DNA of 64,000 bases from Rhynchopus sp. YZ270_cl-10 (Eukaryota; Euglenozoa; Diplonemea; Diplonemida; Diplonemidae), in NCBI GenBank assembly GCA_964035575.1, contig OZ037843.1, forward strand, positions 620,001 to 684,000, given 5' to 3'. A model generated the notes under the pieces. The model was not told the DNA's origin and did not search any database. It saw only the letters and a program-made list of their open reading frames with translations. Of this stretch, positions 47,601 to 57,226 are shown one piece after another. Numbering within the stretch: position 1 is the stretch's first letter; every line of letters begins with the position of its first letter. The translations under genes and the position numbers were made by a program.

Positions 47601-48280
47601 AAAATGACTCTGACACCTACTGCAAAGCGTACTTCCTTCTATTTGCTCTCTTTTTAAGGATCCTGTGAAAGAAAAACCGTGGCTGCCTATCTAGTGATAG
47701 TAGTCTATAATCAAAAGAAAATTTTACGTAAACCCGGGGCTTATTCCATTTGTTTTCCCCCCTCCTACAGGTGTTTATCATTAACTTTGGAGGGAAATTC
47801 TTCGGTGTTGTTCCTGTCTCTGTGTCGGTGTGGCTGAAGTCCACCGTCATTGCCTCCGGCACCCTCCCTGTTGGTGTAGCCGTCAAGCTCTTTATGCGGA
47901 AACACATGAAATACCTTCCTTCAGGTATGCCGATAGTAAAAGGTTTGCACTCATCCCCCCCCTCCCTCCCTCCACTCCTTTCACGACAGGACCCAGTGAC
48001 AAGTGAATGACAAATGATTTACCTACAACCCAATGGAAAGTCATTGACAAATGACTTATTTGTTATATTTATGAGTGAAATGACATGTGTTTCACCTGTC
48101 TCTTGTCATTGGGTCCCGTCGTGTTTGTTCACCACCTCCCCTAAAAAAAGCAAATGCCTTTTTTAGCAAAAGCAAAAACAAAAAAATATGCTGTGTTTCC
48201 CCGTCCTCTTGGGGTTACAGTAGGGCAACAAACTTGGCGAATAATATTAGCGTATCTTAGGGTGTTTTCTTGCAGCATAA
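44687..48280 (+). CDS. P-type calcium-transporting ATPase (PMCA / type IIB)
   Basis: Exon 1 is 44687-47386 (900 codons) and exon 2 is 47771-47924. The proposed exon 3 is only 48276-48280 (CA TAA), giving 952 residues; the last junction is uncertain. P-type landmarks: VTGECE actuator loop (usually TGES) near 214-218; PEGLP at 333-337 in helix M4; phosphorylated Asp376 in SDKTGTLT; YVKGASE nucleotide site; VTGDN; TGDGTNDGPAL at 682-692; and LNLIMDSLAALGLATE in M6 with the Asn and Asp calcium ligands of the single PMCA site. About ten membrane helices. It would pump calcium out of the cytosol at the plasma membrane or an acidic vacuole. There is almost no C-terminal tail, so the usual calmodulin-binding region is missing; the N-terminus (about 75 residues before the first helix) has no clear replacement. 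Introns begin GTATGG and GTATGC and are full of repeats. Upstream element copy G precedes it. Confidence 0.92.
47527..47600 (+). repeat. R5 repeat inside calcium-ATPase intron 1
   Basis: GTGGAGATTGCACAAACTGT then GGCAACAC...GAGGCAACTACACTAC. Two further copies are at 62912 and 63078. Confidence 0.85.
47602..47716 (+). repeat. dispersed repeat R2 inside calcium-ATPase intron 1
   Basis: The most complete R2 copy, lying 215 bp after the exon-1 donor. Confidence 0.88.
47982..48123. mobile_element. CAC-AC miniature element 1 (142 bp, in calcium-ATPase intron 2)
   Basis: Inverted ends CACGACAGGACCCAGTGACA and the complement of TTGTCATTGGGTCCCGTCGTG (two or three differences), flanked by TT on both sides. 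The interior repeats TGACAAATGA-type words. It shares ends and the 2-bp-target pattern with the elements at 50550 and 58305. It sits in an intron and has no coding capacity. Confidence 0.85.
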
Positions 48281-49326
48281 CAGCTTTGTCATTCCCTTAC
48301 TTTTTTCGTACCAACAATACGTACCAACCACTCCCCCTTTTACAAAGGTGACATATGACGTGAGAAGCCTGTCTTGTGTGTTGGGGGGCTTCGGCAGAAG
48401 AGAGCATGCTACAGTCTTCCCAATATAAAAGAGAACACTGACGTATGGTCAAAAGTGGGAAATTTTTTTTAGCGAAAATAAACGCTTCTATTTTAAAAAT
48501 AATAATAATACAGGAAATACGAAACACTCCCCAAGATCTGTACCGGTGTGACCTTACCATCAATAAAGAAGTCTGCTTTTAGAAAAAAAAAAGAAAAGAA
48601 AACAAAGTGGAACACTCGGGGTGTCTACACTGATACAGCCCAAGTGTTCAAAAAAATAATTCAAATGGGTTGAGATTTTTTTCTTTTATAAACTCGACCG
48701 AGCCGCGTTTTTAGCACGTTCAAGTACTCTTCGTAATACCATTTCCCTATTGACTCTTTTACTTTAACGCCAAACAGATTTTGACACCTCTTTGGCTTCG
48801 TTCAACGGGAGAAAAAAAGTACCCTTTTTTCTTTTCCTTTTTGTCTTTTTTTTTACTGTAGGAGTTATCAGATATGAGGTCTCTTTTTCCCTCTCTTGCA
48901 GCATGGTACTTTCCCCACCCTTCTGCTGCTACCTCCCTGTTTTTTTAAAATATTTTTTTTTTGGTTGTTACTAGCCCTGGCGGCTCGTGTTTGTTCTGTG
49001 TGGGCTAGCCGGGGTCTTGCAATCCGATTGGTGCCTCTTTTACTCAGCGTCAGGGTACGGGGGTACCGTTGGTGCTGTGGTGAGTTGCAAAGGTTGATAT
49101 ATTATGTAGGTACGTCTCCTATTCCTGGCCGCTTTAGAGAAAACAAAAAGAGAGAGAGAGAGAGAGATAACAAAACCCCCCCCCCCCCCCCCCAACAAAA
49201 AAAGATAATTGAAAACACAACAGAAAAATAAAACAAAACAAAAATAGTGCGAACACGATGCTGACGGACAACACCATATTTTTTCTTTTTTTTTCTTCTT
49301 CTTCATTCTTTTTTTTTTTTTCCAAA
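48281..49326. other. spacer after the calcium pump, no gene seen
   Basis: Holds an R4 copy (48604-48650), an R3 copy (48768-48812; CAAACAGATTTTGACACC then TTTGGCTTCGTTCAACG), a C run near 49177 and GA runs. No gene recognised. Confidence 0.5.
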
Positions 49327-49334
49327 GATTATTC

Positions 49335-49632
49335 CAGGCTCTCCGCTAGGATTTCCGATTTTGAAAATATTCTGTTGATGGTCCACGTTGGTGGGGTACA
49401 TGCTTGCGCCGCAGGCGCACGGTACGCAACTTTTTTTTTTTACCAACGCCCGATTTTGACTTTTTTGGGACGTTTGAGCACTCACCTCTCCATATCTTCT
49501 TCTCCTGAGCTTTTTTGACAGGTAGAACGGGTCTGAACCACTTAGCAGAACTTTTTTTTTTTTCTTTTTTTCCCCATTTTCAAAAAGTTCTGTTGACAAT
49601 CAACAGAACTTTAGTACCTAGCGGAGTGCCTG
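49335..49632. mobile_element. hAT-like miniature element, 298 bp, copy 1
   Basis: Ends CAGGCTCTCCGCTAGG and the complement CAGGCACTCCGCTAGG. Flanked by perfect 8-bp GATTATTC repeats (49327-49334 and 49633-49640). A 298-bp inverted twin lies at 61167-61464. An 8-bp target duplication and a CAG start are hAT-superfamily habits; no transposase is present. The interior includes the R1 hairpin TTGCGCCGCAGGCGCACGGT and a CAACAGAACTTT/AAAGTTCTGTTG inverted pair. Confidence 0.88.
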
Positions 49633-49640
49633 GATTATTC

Positions 49641-49972
49641 TCCTATCCCATTTGTTGTGCAGAACTGTGTGCAAGCACTTCGCACACACAAAACAAAACA
49701 AAAAAAAATAGTAGTGAAGCTCATCCTCGGGGTACACTAAATACAACCAAAGTTTTTTAAACACAAGAAGAAAGCAGCCCCCCTCCTTCCTGTCCATCAT
49801 GTTGTGTAACGCAGTTGTTGAATCCACCCCCCATTTTTTATGCAATTTTTAAATATTATTATTGACACAAAGCAACCTGTCGCTTCCAGATAAGGTGCTA
49901 GTATGTGTCCATTAGGAACATTAGAAGGAACTAAACCACAAGAGGCTTAGTGCCCACCTTACCAACTGGTCT

Positions 49973-50015
<43 letters not shown>

Positions 50016-50125
50016 AAATGTCAATTTTTTTTTCTCAACACCCCTCCCATCTATCTTAATCATGTTAGATGACTTAACACAAAGGACAAAGTCTTCCTCC
50101 CCCCCTCCCCTTTTTTTCTAGACCG
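49641..50125. other. spacer with 40-base T tract
   Basis: Includes an R4 copy (49709-49755) and an uninterrupted T40 run at 49975-50014. No gene recognised. Confidence 0.6.
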
Positions 50126-50383
50126 AATTGCAAAGCGTACTCCTTCTATTTGCTCTCTTTTAAGGACTTTATGTGGGGTGATTTGAGGTACTTTTACTCA
50201 AAGACAGTCACAAAAAACCATAAAATTGAAGATGTGATGCACAAAAATTCGCAAAAAAAAACTTCTTTTTTTTTTGCAAACTTTTGTGACTTTTGTGTTT
50301 GAGTAAAGGTACCTCACATCTCTCCATTATGAAGAAAAATTGTGGCTGCTATCCATGATAGTTGTCTAAAATCGGACAAAAAA
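50126..50383 (+). repeat. dispersed repeat R2, split by a miniature element
   Basis: The left part (ATTGCAAAGCGTACTCC...TTTAAGGACTTTATG) and right part (GAAGAAAAATTGTGGCTGC) are contiguous in other R2 copies but separated here by a 153-bp insertion. Confidence 0.85.
50174..50326. mobile_element. 153-bp miniature TIR element nested in R2
   Basis: Ends TGGGGTGATTTGAGGTAC and the complement TGGAGAGATGTGAGGTAC, continuing into TTTACTCAAA on both sides. Flanked by perfect TTATG repeats (50169-50173 and 50327-50331). The uninterrupted R2 copies give the empty site. Confidence 0.88.
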
Positions 50384-50549
50384 ATTTCTAGACCGAACTG
50401 TTAACGCACCGATGCCATTGTGCTCTTTTTGCTCACAGTCCATAAAAAGTGAGTTTTTTTTTTATTCTTTTCTTCTTTTCCAAATGTCCACTTTGAGCAC
50501 ACTCATTGGATATTATCATTAAATACGGCTTTTACCCCTACCCAATGAA

Positions 50550-50753
50550 CACGACGCTACATGTCAGAACGACATGCAAAAATGACATATCACATATCTG
50601 ACATTTCAAATGACATGTACACATGTCATTTCCCCCTAAAACACAGAGGGGAAAGTGTGTTCTTGTGTACAGAGAACGACACGTGGTACATGTCAAATGA
50701 CAAGCACCACATGTCATAGTTTTGACCCTGTCAATATGACATGTAGCGTGGTG
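50550..50753. mobile_element. CAC-AC miniature element 2 (204 bp)
   Basis: Inverted ends CACGACGCTACATGTCA and complement CACCACGCTACATGTCA, flanked by AA on both sides. The interior is built from ACATGTCA/TGACATGT words. Related in plan to the elements at 47982 and 58305 (CAC[C/G]AC start, TGACA words, 2-bp target). Confidence 0.82.
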
Positions 50754-51872
50754 AACCCTTAATAGAATTGCCACTCCCCCTTGCGCACCCCGACCCCCCC
50801 ACCATTTTTAACCTGTTTTCGTTATATTTTTTTTCCCGTACACTCATGGCTTGCGGAGTATCTTTATAAGTGTTATGGAATTTTGGGCGTTTTTTACCAC
50901 AGCTACATGGTCTTATTCAGAACTGAAGGGCAGTGTTGAAACCAGAAGATTCCAGATGGCGGGTCAGATGTTGTGTCACTTACCCCCAATGACTCAGTAG
51001 ATGAGAGACCAGCACCTTCAGAGCAGTGAACACAACACACCGTGGGTACAAAATTCACGCCAAAAGACCCCACAAGGAGTGCCCAGCGCGGGTTTCTATA
51101 CAATATCACCTTAGCGGTCCTTTGCCCTATCCGCGCCTTTTCTAGGTGTAAAAATCAGATGGGTTGTGGGGAAAAAGGGATAAAATGGGTGGGTTTTGCT
51201 TGTACGGTCCTATACGGTCCTATACGCGCCTATCCGCGCCTTTTCTGCGGGTAAAAAACAGATGGTTCAAATTCAAAATTCAAAATTCAAAAACAAAAGA
51301 TCTTCCGCAAGCCATACACACCTTTCTACTTTATTAAAATATATATAAAAAAAAAGGCTTAATGTTTTTTTGTCCCACAGACATCACTCTCCCCACCTAC
51401 CCCCTCTCATCCCCACCGCCCCCTTGCCGTGCCCTCACACTGAGTTGACGACACTCCCCCTACCTACTCAAAAACCACACCTGTGTATCGCTGGCCCTAT
51501 GTCGGGCTTGGGGTTTACCTATAAGCCATACGATGATTTACTGGCACTGCAATCATCGTATTCCGCCCTTTTTTTATATCAGAGGCGGAGAAGAAAGGTT
51601 ATTTGCGAGTCAGCTGAATGCTGTGCGATAATGAATACAATCCAAGGCAGAGGAGGTCGCCCTTCTTGGTGTGCACGTCGTGCGTGAGGTACTCAATCTT
51701 GCGATTTCCTTTGTCGTCGACGCCTGTGCACCACCCCTCCCAGGTCCGGACGTTGTTGTCTTCTTCGGGGTCGCGCCCAACATCAACATACTGGTGGTAC
51801 ACCCACTGGACCAAGCGATGAGAGGCTCAGGTTCATCTTATAAACTATTCTTCTGTTGTTGTTGTTTTCCTT
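50754..51872. other. spacer with coding-like relic
   Basis: 51118-51265 holds two CCGCGCCTTTTCT...AAACAGATGG segments and tandem GGTCCTATAC words. The minus-strand frame 51599-51814 includes GRDPEEDNNVRTWEGWC and has coding-like composition, but is short and of no known family; probably a gene or element fragment. Confidence 0.4.
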
Positions 51873-51992
51873 ATCAGAATGTAAACCACGAAAATGGATT
51901 GGAGGACTGCATTGGTTGGGTGTCTCCCGGTACAGCCGGTCATACCAAAAGGTACACTGTTCACGAGAGGGCTTTTGTATTTCAATTCTACT
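51873..51992 (+). promoter_or_regulatory. conserved upstream element, copy H
   Basis: Starts ATCAGAATGTAAACCACGA; includes TACC-AAAA-GGTA and CACGAGAGGGCTTTTGTATT; ends 54 bp before the CCCH gene start. The acceptor CACCCCCAG follows. Confidence 0.8.
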
Positions 51993-52031
51993 TTTTTTAA
52001 CCACACCCATCACCCACCCACCCCCAGGGCT

Positions 52032-52046
52032 ATGCGGCGGAAATAA
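52032..52046 (+). promoter_or_regulatory. 5-codon upstream open frame abutting the CCCH start
   Basis: ATG CGG CGG AAA TAA (MRRK-stop) ends directly before the main ATG with no spacing. The acceptor-like CCCCCAG at 52021-52027 would leave it in the mature leader. Such a minimal upstream frame could throttle translation or favour re-initiation. Confidence 0.5.
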
Positions 52047-52835
52047 ATGAAGCCCGCGCCATCCCACAACAAAACCGCCGGCCCTCAGCTCCGCACAAAC
52101 AGCAAACCATGCGAACACAACGACTGGGACAACTTGAGGGTCAAGAAGAGCTTCATGTTTCTGCGATGCCGGCAGTGCGGTGACAAATGGAAGTGTGCAC
52201 TGAGCCTTATCCAACGATGCCAAGAGTTTCCTCGCGGAAATTGCAAACTCGGTAAAGAGTGTACACTCCTGCACGTCCACGTCTACAAGAATGTAACAAA
52301 GGAAACAGCCTACTTCGAGAAATGGGATCTGGGGCCATACGCGCAGGATGCAGTCGCAAATGAGGCGGAAGCCAGCGAAGTGCCTCCACTGGAGGAGAAC
52401 CTCAGCGATGAAGAGACGGAGGCCGTGGTGGGGCCAAGCCCATCTGTGGGGCATGGGGTGCAGAGGGCTGATAGGGTGGTTGCTGCTCGGGGTGGGGGAA
52501 AAGGGGGTGGAGGTGGGGGAAGAGGTGGAGGTGGTGGGCACGCAGCATTGTTCCAAGCAGTGCAGACAGTGCAGATACCGCAGTCACGGTATACAGCGGC
52601 ATATTCAGTGCAGCAGGTACAGCCAGTGGCGCAGTTGCAACAGGTGCAGCAGTTGCAGCAGGTAGCTCACGTGCAGCAGGTGGCGCACGTGGCGCAAGTG
52701 GCGCAAGTAGCGCAAGTGACACCAGTGCACCCCCTCCAATACTTCCAAATGCAGCAGATGCAACTCCAAAACCAGCAACAACAGCTCCAAATCGAGGAGC
52801 TCCAAAACCAGCTCTCAATCTTGCAGAAGAATTGA
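52047..52835 (+). CDS. CCCH zinc-finger RNA-binding-type protein
   Basis: Intronless, 262 residues. Two metal-binding groups lie near the N-terminus. The first is C22-x-H24 paired with C41-x2-C44, spanning the HNDWDNLRVKKS signature found in kinetoplastid-lineage zinc-finger proteins. The second is a CCCH finger, C58-x7-C66-x5-C72-x3-H76. An acidic stretch (about 105-125) follows, then a Gly-rich RGG-like stretch (about 147-163) and a Gln/Val repeat region (VQQ, AQVAQV; about 168-235). The end is a Gln/Leu-rich probable coiled coil (LQIEELQNQLSILQKN). Euglenozoans control most genes after transcription, and CCCH proteins commonly bind mRNA there, so a post-transcriptional regulator is likely. 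Upstream element copy H precedes it. Confidence 0.9.
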   Translation: MKPAPSHNKTAGPQLRTNSKPCEHNDWDNLRVKKSFMFLRCRQCGDKWKCALSLIQRCQEFPRGNCKLGKECTLLHVHVYKNVTKETAYFEKWDLGPYAQDAVANEAEASEVPPLEENLSDEETEAVVGPSPSVGHGVQRADRVVAARGGGKGGGGGGRGGGGGHAALFQAVQTVQIPQSRYTAAYSVQQVQPVAQLQQVQQLQQVAHVQQVAHVAQVAQVAQVTPVHPLQYFQMQQMQLQNQQQQLQIEELQNQLSILQKN

Positions 52836-53619
52836 GGGCAAATCTCATTTCTTTAAATCCGGCCCCCCTTTTTTTTTGGCCAAATTCCGAAATATAAAAA
52901 CCCGAAACATTCCCTGCATTTTTTACTACAATTTTAGTTTCCCTGTTCTTGTTTCGAGGGGACAGGTTTTTTTTTATTATTCCAATTTCCAGGAGAGGAT
53001 TTATTTGTGTTTCAAGAGCAAGAAAGAGAGTTCAGGGGCGAGGTTCAGGATATTTTGGAAAAAAAAATAAGCTTGTTTTTATCTTTTGGTGTGGTGCCGT
53101 CTGCTTCGTTGCGACAAAAATATACACCCAAAGGAAGCAACCCCTGATGAGCACTGGCTTAAGCGGCATGTAGTGTGATGTCTACTGCCTGGGAGAGCTT
53201 GTTGTGTTCATCAGCAGTTGCGTACAAGCGTTGTGATAGAGTAGAGGACTGCAGGCCAAGTTTTCCCTCACTCGAAAAAAAAGAAAAAAAAAAAAAAAAA
53301 GTTAGTGGGCCTCGTTCATGCCTACCGCTGGGAGTGGTATACGTATACGGGTTTTGGGATTTCCACTTTTTTTTCCCGTTTTTTTTTCCCGTTTTTCACT
53401 GGTGGGTTTTTGAGTGGGTGGGCCCCACTAAAGTTTTTGTGCGGCACCACTGTGGGTCGCAATCTCTTCGCAGAACCCAAAAAAGGCAGAAAAAGGAAAA
53501 GGGGAAAAAAAAAATCCCCGCCTGCGGCAGGAAATTTCTGCATAGGTTCAACCTTCCTCTTAAGAAACGCTTAGGGCAAACAAACCTTTTTTTATGCGTT
53601 CGCGCCCTGCCTGCGGGAA
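52836..53619. other. 3' flank and spacer, no gene seen
   Basis: T-rich and A-rich tracts only. CCTGCGGCAGGAAATTTC near 53521 is a local inverted repeat. Confidence 0.5.
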
Positions 53620-53770
53620 AAAAGTAGCGTACCGTGCGCCTGCGGCGCAAGCATCCCACCCTTCCCATGACAGCTTGGCTGCAAAAAATATGTAATTCTA
53701 AGCGCAATTTTGGAAATGTTGCGTACCGTGGCTTCGCCAGAAACTTTCGTTTTAGAAAATATGTGAAGTA
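53620..53770 (+). repeat. dispersed repeat R1, partial
   Basis: AGTAGCGTACCGTGCGCCTG through GTTGCGTACCGTGGCTTCGC, lacking the right third. Confidence 0.85.
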
Positions 53771-53819
53771 AAATTTTGACAATAATTTATGGAATCTGGT
53801 ACTCCTGATAACCCCATTT

Positions 53820-53895
53820 TGCGTACTTGTTGCGTACTTGCTGCGTACTTGTTGCGTACTTGTTGCGTACTTGTTGCGTAGTTGTTGCGTACTTG
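53820..53895. repeat. 11-bp minisatellite (TTGCGTACTTG)
   Basis: Seven direct copies between two R1 fragments. The unit resembles the GTTGCGTACCG word of R1 and may have arisen from it. Confidence 0.9.
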
Positions 53896-53984
53896 GTATT
53901 TTTTATTTCAGGAGCACCAGAATCGATTTCTCGCTGCGGGAATTTTCCTGACGAAAATCACCAACGCAGTGCCATTTTCTGCAA

Positions 53985-54060
53985 CATTTTTTAGAAATGT
54001 TGCGTACCGTGGCTTCGACAGGAACTTTTGGTGCCATGACCGGTTCTTTTTTTTCAACCG
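53985..54060 (+). repeat. dispersed repeat R1, fragment
   Basis: Second R1 middle segment (AAATGTTGCGTACCGTGGC then GGTGCCATGACCGG). Together with 53620-53770 it suggests an R1 copy expanded internally. Confidence 0.75.
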
Positions 54061-54079
54061 CGGGTAATAGCTATTTTTT

Positions 54080-54163
54080 CTCGAGAGAAAAGTCGTTTTT
54101 CTTCACTCTTGTTTTCTTTGCACGCAAAGGAAACACGAGTGAAGGAAAACGGCTGTTCTCGAG
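54080..54163. other. 84-bp imperfect hairpin
   Basis: Arms CTCGAGAGAAAAG...TTCACTC...TTTCTTTGC and their complement, GCAAAGG...GAGTGAAGG...CTCGAG, around a 2-4 base centre. Could be a palindromic miniature element or a strong RNA hairpin. Confidence 0.65.
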
Positions 54164-54230
54164 GGGAAAACAGTGCTTTGTTACATTTTTCCAGTGTTTG
54201 AATCACAGAAATACACTGTTTTATGGTTTT

Positions 54231-54664
54231 ATACACTGTACACTGTACACTGTACACTGTACACTGTACACTGTACACTGTACACTGTACACTGTACACT
54301 GTACACTGTACACTGTACACTGTACACTGTACACTGTACACTGTACACTGTACACTGTACACTGTACACTGTACACTGTACACTGTACACTGTACACTGT
54401 ACACTGTACACTGTACACTGTACACTGTACACTGTACACTGTACACTGTACACTGTACACTGTACACTGTACACTGTACACTGTACACTGTACACTGTAC
54501 ACTGTACACTGTACACTGTACACTGTACACTGTACACTGTACACTGTACACTGTACACTGTACACTGTACACTGTACACTGTACACACACAGTACACAGT
54601 ACACAGTACACAGTACACAGTACACTGTACACTGTGCACTGTGCACTGTGCACTGTGCACACTG
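54231..54664. repeat. composite heptamer array (ACACTGT, then ACACAGT, then ACTGTGC)
   Basis: About 50 copies of ACACTGT, followed by about five ACACAGT (the complement of the ACTGTGT unit in the 17.8-kb array), then about four GCACTGT. Unit length stays 7 bp throughout while the sequence changes stepwise. Confidence 0.95.
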
Positions 54665-55189
54665 TAGTTCCTATCACTTTCTGGTGCCCAGGTATTCTGG
54701 GTACCCAGGCAACATGATAACGAGAAAACACAAAATCCTACACGTAACGAAAATAAGGATTTTACTGGGCAAAAGTAAGGTAAAAATCATAATTTAATCT
54801 GGAAAAACCAGCGCAAAATGCCCACAAAACCACCAAAAAAAAAACGGGAAAAAACTCGGTATACGGACCCGAAAAACCCCGAAAAAAGGCCGGTATACGC
54901 CTGAGGCCTGGCCTCGTTCCTCAGGTTTCTTCGCTCAGCCAAGGTTTCAAAAAAAAAGAGAAAAAAATACAAAGCCTTGTGGAGCACACTCTAGGGTGGC
55001 TATACACTAATACAACCAAGTTCAGAGATTTTTTTGTGGGGGGGTGGGGGGGGGTTCGACCCCCCTTGGGGGGTTTTTCAGACGTGTCCAGGGGGGGTGG
55101 AGAAAAAAAAAATCCGGGGGCCGAAAAATTTCCAGGGGGGGTGGCCCGGCATGCACCCATACTCGCCATGGGCCATATTCAGCCTCGTG
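54665..55189. other. spacer with G-rich tracts and an R4 copy
   Basis: R4 at about 54978-55022; G-rich runs 55036-55150 with GTTCGACCCCCC pairing to GGGGGG. No gene. Confidence 0.5.
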
Positions 55190-55620
55190 CCTCGTGAACA
55201 AAGTGACTCCGTGACAGCCAGAACGCGACTCAATTAGTCAAGCGCCGAAGGAAAAGGAAGCATGCAGCATGGCGAAAGACAAAAAGTAGCGTACCGTGCG
55301 CCTGCGGCGCAAGATTGCAACCCACCCTTCCCATGACATAGTTTGGCGGTAAAAATGTGTAATTTTAAGCGCAAATTTTTGAAATGTTGCGTACCGTGGC
55401 TTCGCCAGGAACCTATGGGTGCCATGACCGCCGTTTCTTTTGTAAATGTACTGAGGTTACTGATAATTCGTGTGCCCCGTCTGCCTGGTGTAAATATCAG
55501 GGAAGTGCCGAACTCCGCAGTTGGACAACCACGGAATTCTCACATTCCGCCGGAGGCCCCCAACTTGAGCTAAGGTGGGGACCCGGGCGCGCGAAGCGCG
55601 CCCGGGCTCGGCTGACAAAT
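55190..55620 (+). repeat. dispersed repeat R1, full length
   Basis: Best complete plus-strand copy. Head GTGACTCCGTGACAGCC, hairpin GTGCGCCTGCGGCGCAAG, middle GTTGCGTACCGTGGC, CCGCCGGAGG tail and a terminal GCGCGCGAAGCGCGC palindrome. Confidence 0.88.
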
Positions 55621-56570
55621 TTTCGACCCCCCTTGAGGCCTGAAAAACCGGATCGAAAAATAAACTCTGACCAAGTTTTCAAAAAAAAAAAAGGAAAGAG
55701 AAATAAATGGGGGTAAAAAAGCAAGAAAAAAATGAAAACAAAATAAAAGAGAGCGCGTTTATAGGCAAAAAAAATACCCCCTCCGACCTGTTTTTATTAC
55801 TATTGACGTGCTACTCTTCGGAAACTCCCGTTCAGCAATCAAAATCAGGGGGAAAAAGCTTGAGTACTTTTGCTGGTTTCAGAACCAGAAGTTGTTGGCT
55901 TATGTCAAAAAGTGCTCTTTTCAAGCTGCACCCTGATTCAAAAAAATCACCAAAAAAGGGAAAAAGTACAAAGCCTTCAGGCGTTATTGCGTACAGACCA
56001 CCTCGGTTGGTGATTGCCAATGCAACAAAAACAAAATCAAAAAAAAGCAAAAAAAAAAGCGAACTCACTGTAATTTCATTCTTTCTCCTTCCTCTCCCAT
56101 TTCCCTATTTCCCCAGTACGAGTGGCAAGATGATTAATATATAACAGGAACTTTTAAACAATAAAAAAAAGGGAAATTATCCGCCCCCGCAACTGGAAAG
56201 CCCCCCCACACCCCCTCCTTCTCTTTTCACTCCATCTTTCTGACAATGAGTCATCATATTTTTTCCCGCACTTTTTGTTTGTTTGTTTGTTTGTTTTTTT
56301 TTCTTTTTTTGCAGCGAACTGCAGTACCTGTGAGCTCTCGACTCTTCAACGGAAGGTGGGCCGCCGGCTGACGAGCGGTTGTGAACCGCCCTCGTTCCCT
56401 TACGGTACGGGTAGGTTTACTTAGGTTTCCTTTTACATCTTCTTGTTGTTGGCCGCAGGGTATTTGTGCTTTCATCCAGGGCTGGCATCGTACGTGAGTC
56501 AGCGGGAGGTGCCTGCATTAATAAATTCACCTTTTTTTTGCTCGCCGCAATCTCCAGGGTCGTACCTATT

Positions 56571-56610
<40 letters not shown>

Positions 56611-57226
56611 CGGCGCCATCTTTTTTGCTCCGCAAAAAAAGGATTTGTTGAATGACCCTGTGGTGTAATGTATCAAAAAGCAAAAAAGCAAATAGTACAT
56701 TTTTTTAAAGATCGCAAAAAAAAAAGAGCACAAAGCAAAAACAACAACAACAACTATTCAAAGACCCTGTGGTGTAAATGCTGCCTTTCTACACTCTGAG
56801 GTGGGGCAATGATTCAAGCATCTGTGACCTTATTATATATTTTTTTGTCACCTCATGAAATGAAGGAGGAAATAGAAACAAAGCATTTTGAACACACTCG
56901 CAGTTCTAGGGACGAACCGCGCTGCAGAGCCACTCCTCACCAAACAGGTCGAGGTGTGTGCGTTTCACCACAACCTCTCCCATGGGTTTTATCGTGTGAT
57001 GAGTGTTAAGTTTCTATTTTTTTGTACAGATTCTTAGGACTGAAACAGGGTTAATGTCAGAAACCAATCTACCGAAGTTTCAACTTTGTGCACGAAGCAT
57101 TTTACTTTTCTTTTCTACGTTTTTTTTTGAAAAACATACGCCAAAAAAGATGGGAACATTTTTGTTGATCCCCTCCTCATATGCTATCAATTTATTGATT
57201 GCATATGATGAAAGTACAGTATACCT
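55621..57226. other. spacer, possible weak exons, no confident gene
   Basis: 55707-56144 has a Lys/Ser-rich frame without known domains. Near 56314-56406 an open segment after TTTTTTTGCAG (ANCSTCELSTLQ...) ends at a GTAGGT, and another (56460-56510) follows GGCCGCAG. They could be exons but parts recur in TMEM43 introns, so repeat origin is as likely. A long T tract (56572-56608) precedes CCGGCGCCATC, part of the CTGCGGCGCC repeat. Confidence 0.35.

Noticed and set aside
51783-52556. 257-residue minus-strand frame
   Set aside because: Antisense to the CCCH gene and upstream element; Ser/Pro-rich translation of the Gly-rich coding stretch.
54054-54797. Open frames of 140-266 residues over the second heptamer array
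   Set aside because: Same repeat artefact.
56310-56520. Exon pair of an unknown gene
   Set aside because: No family match, and parts of the sequence recur in other intergenic or intronic DNA.
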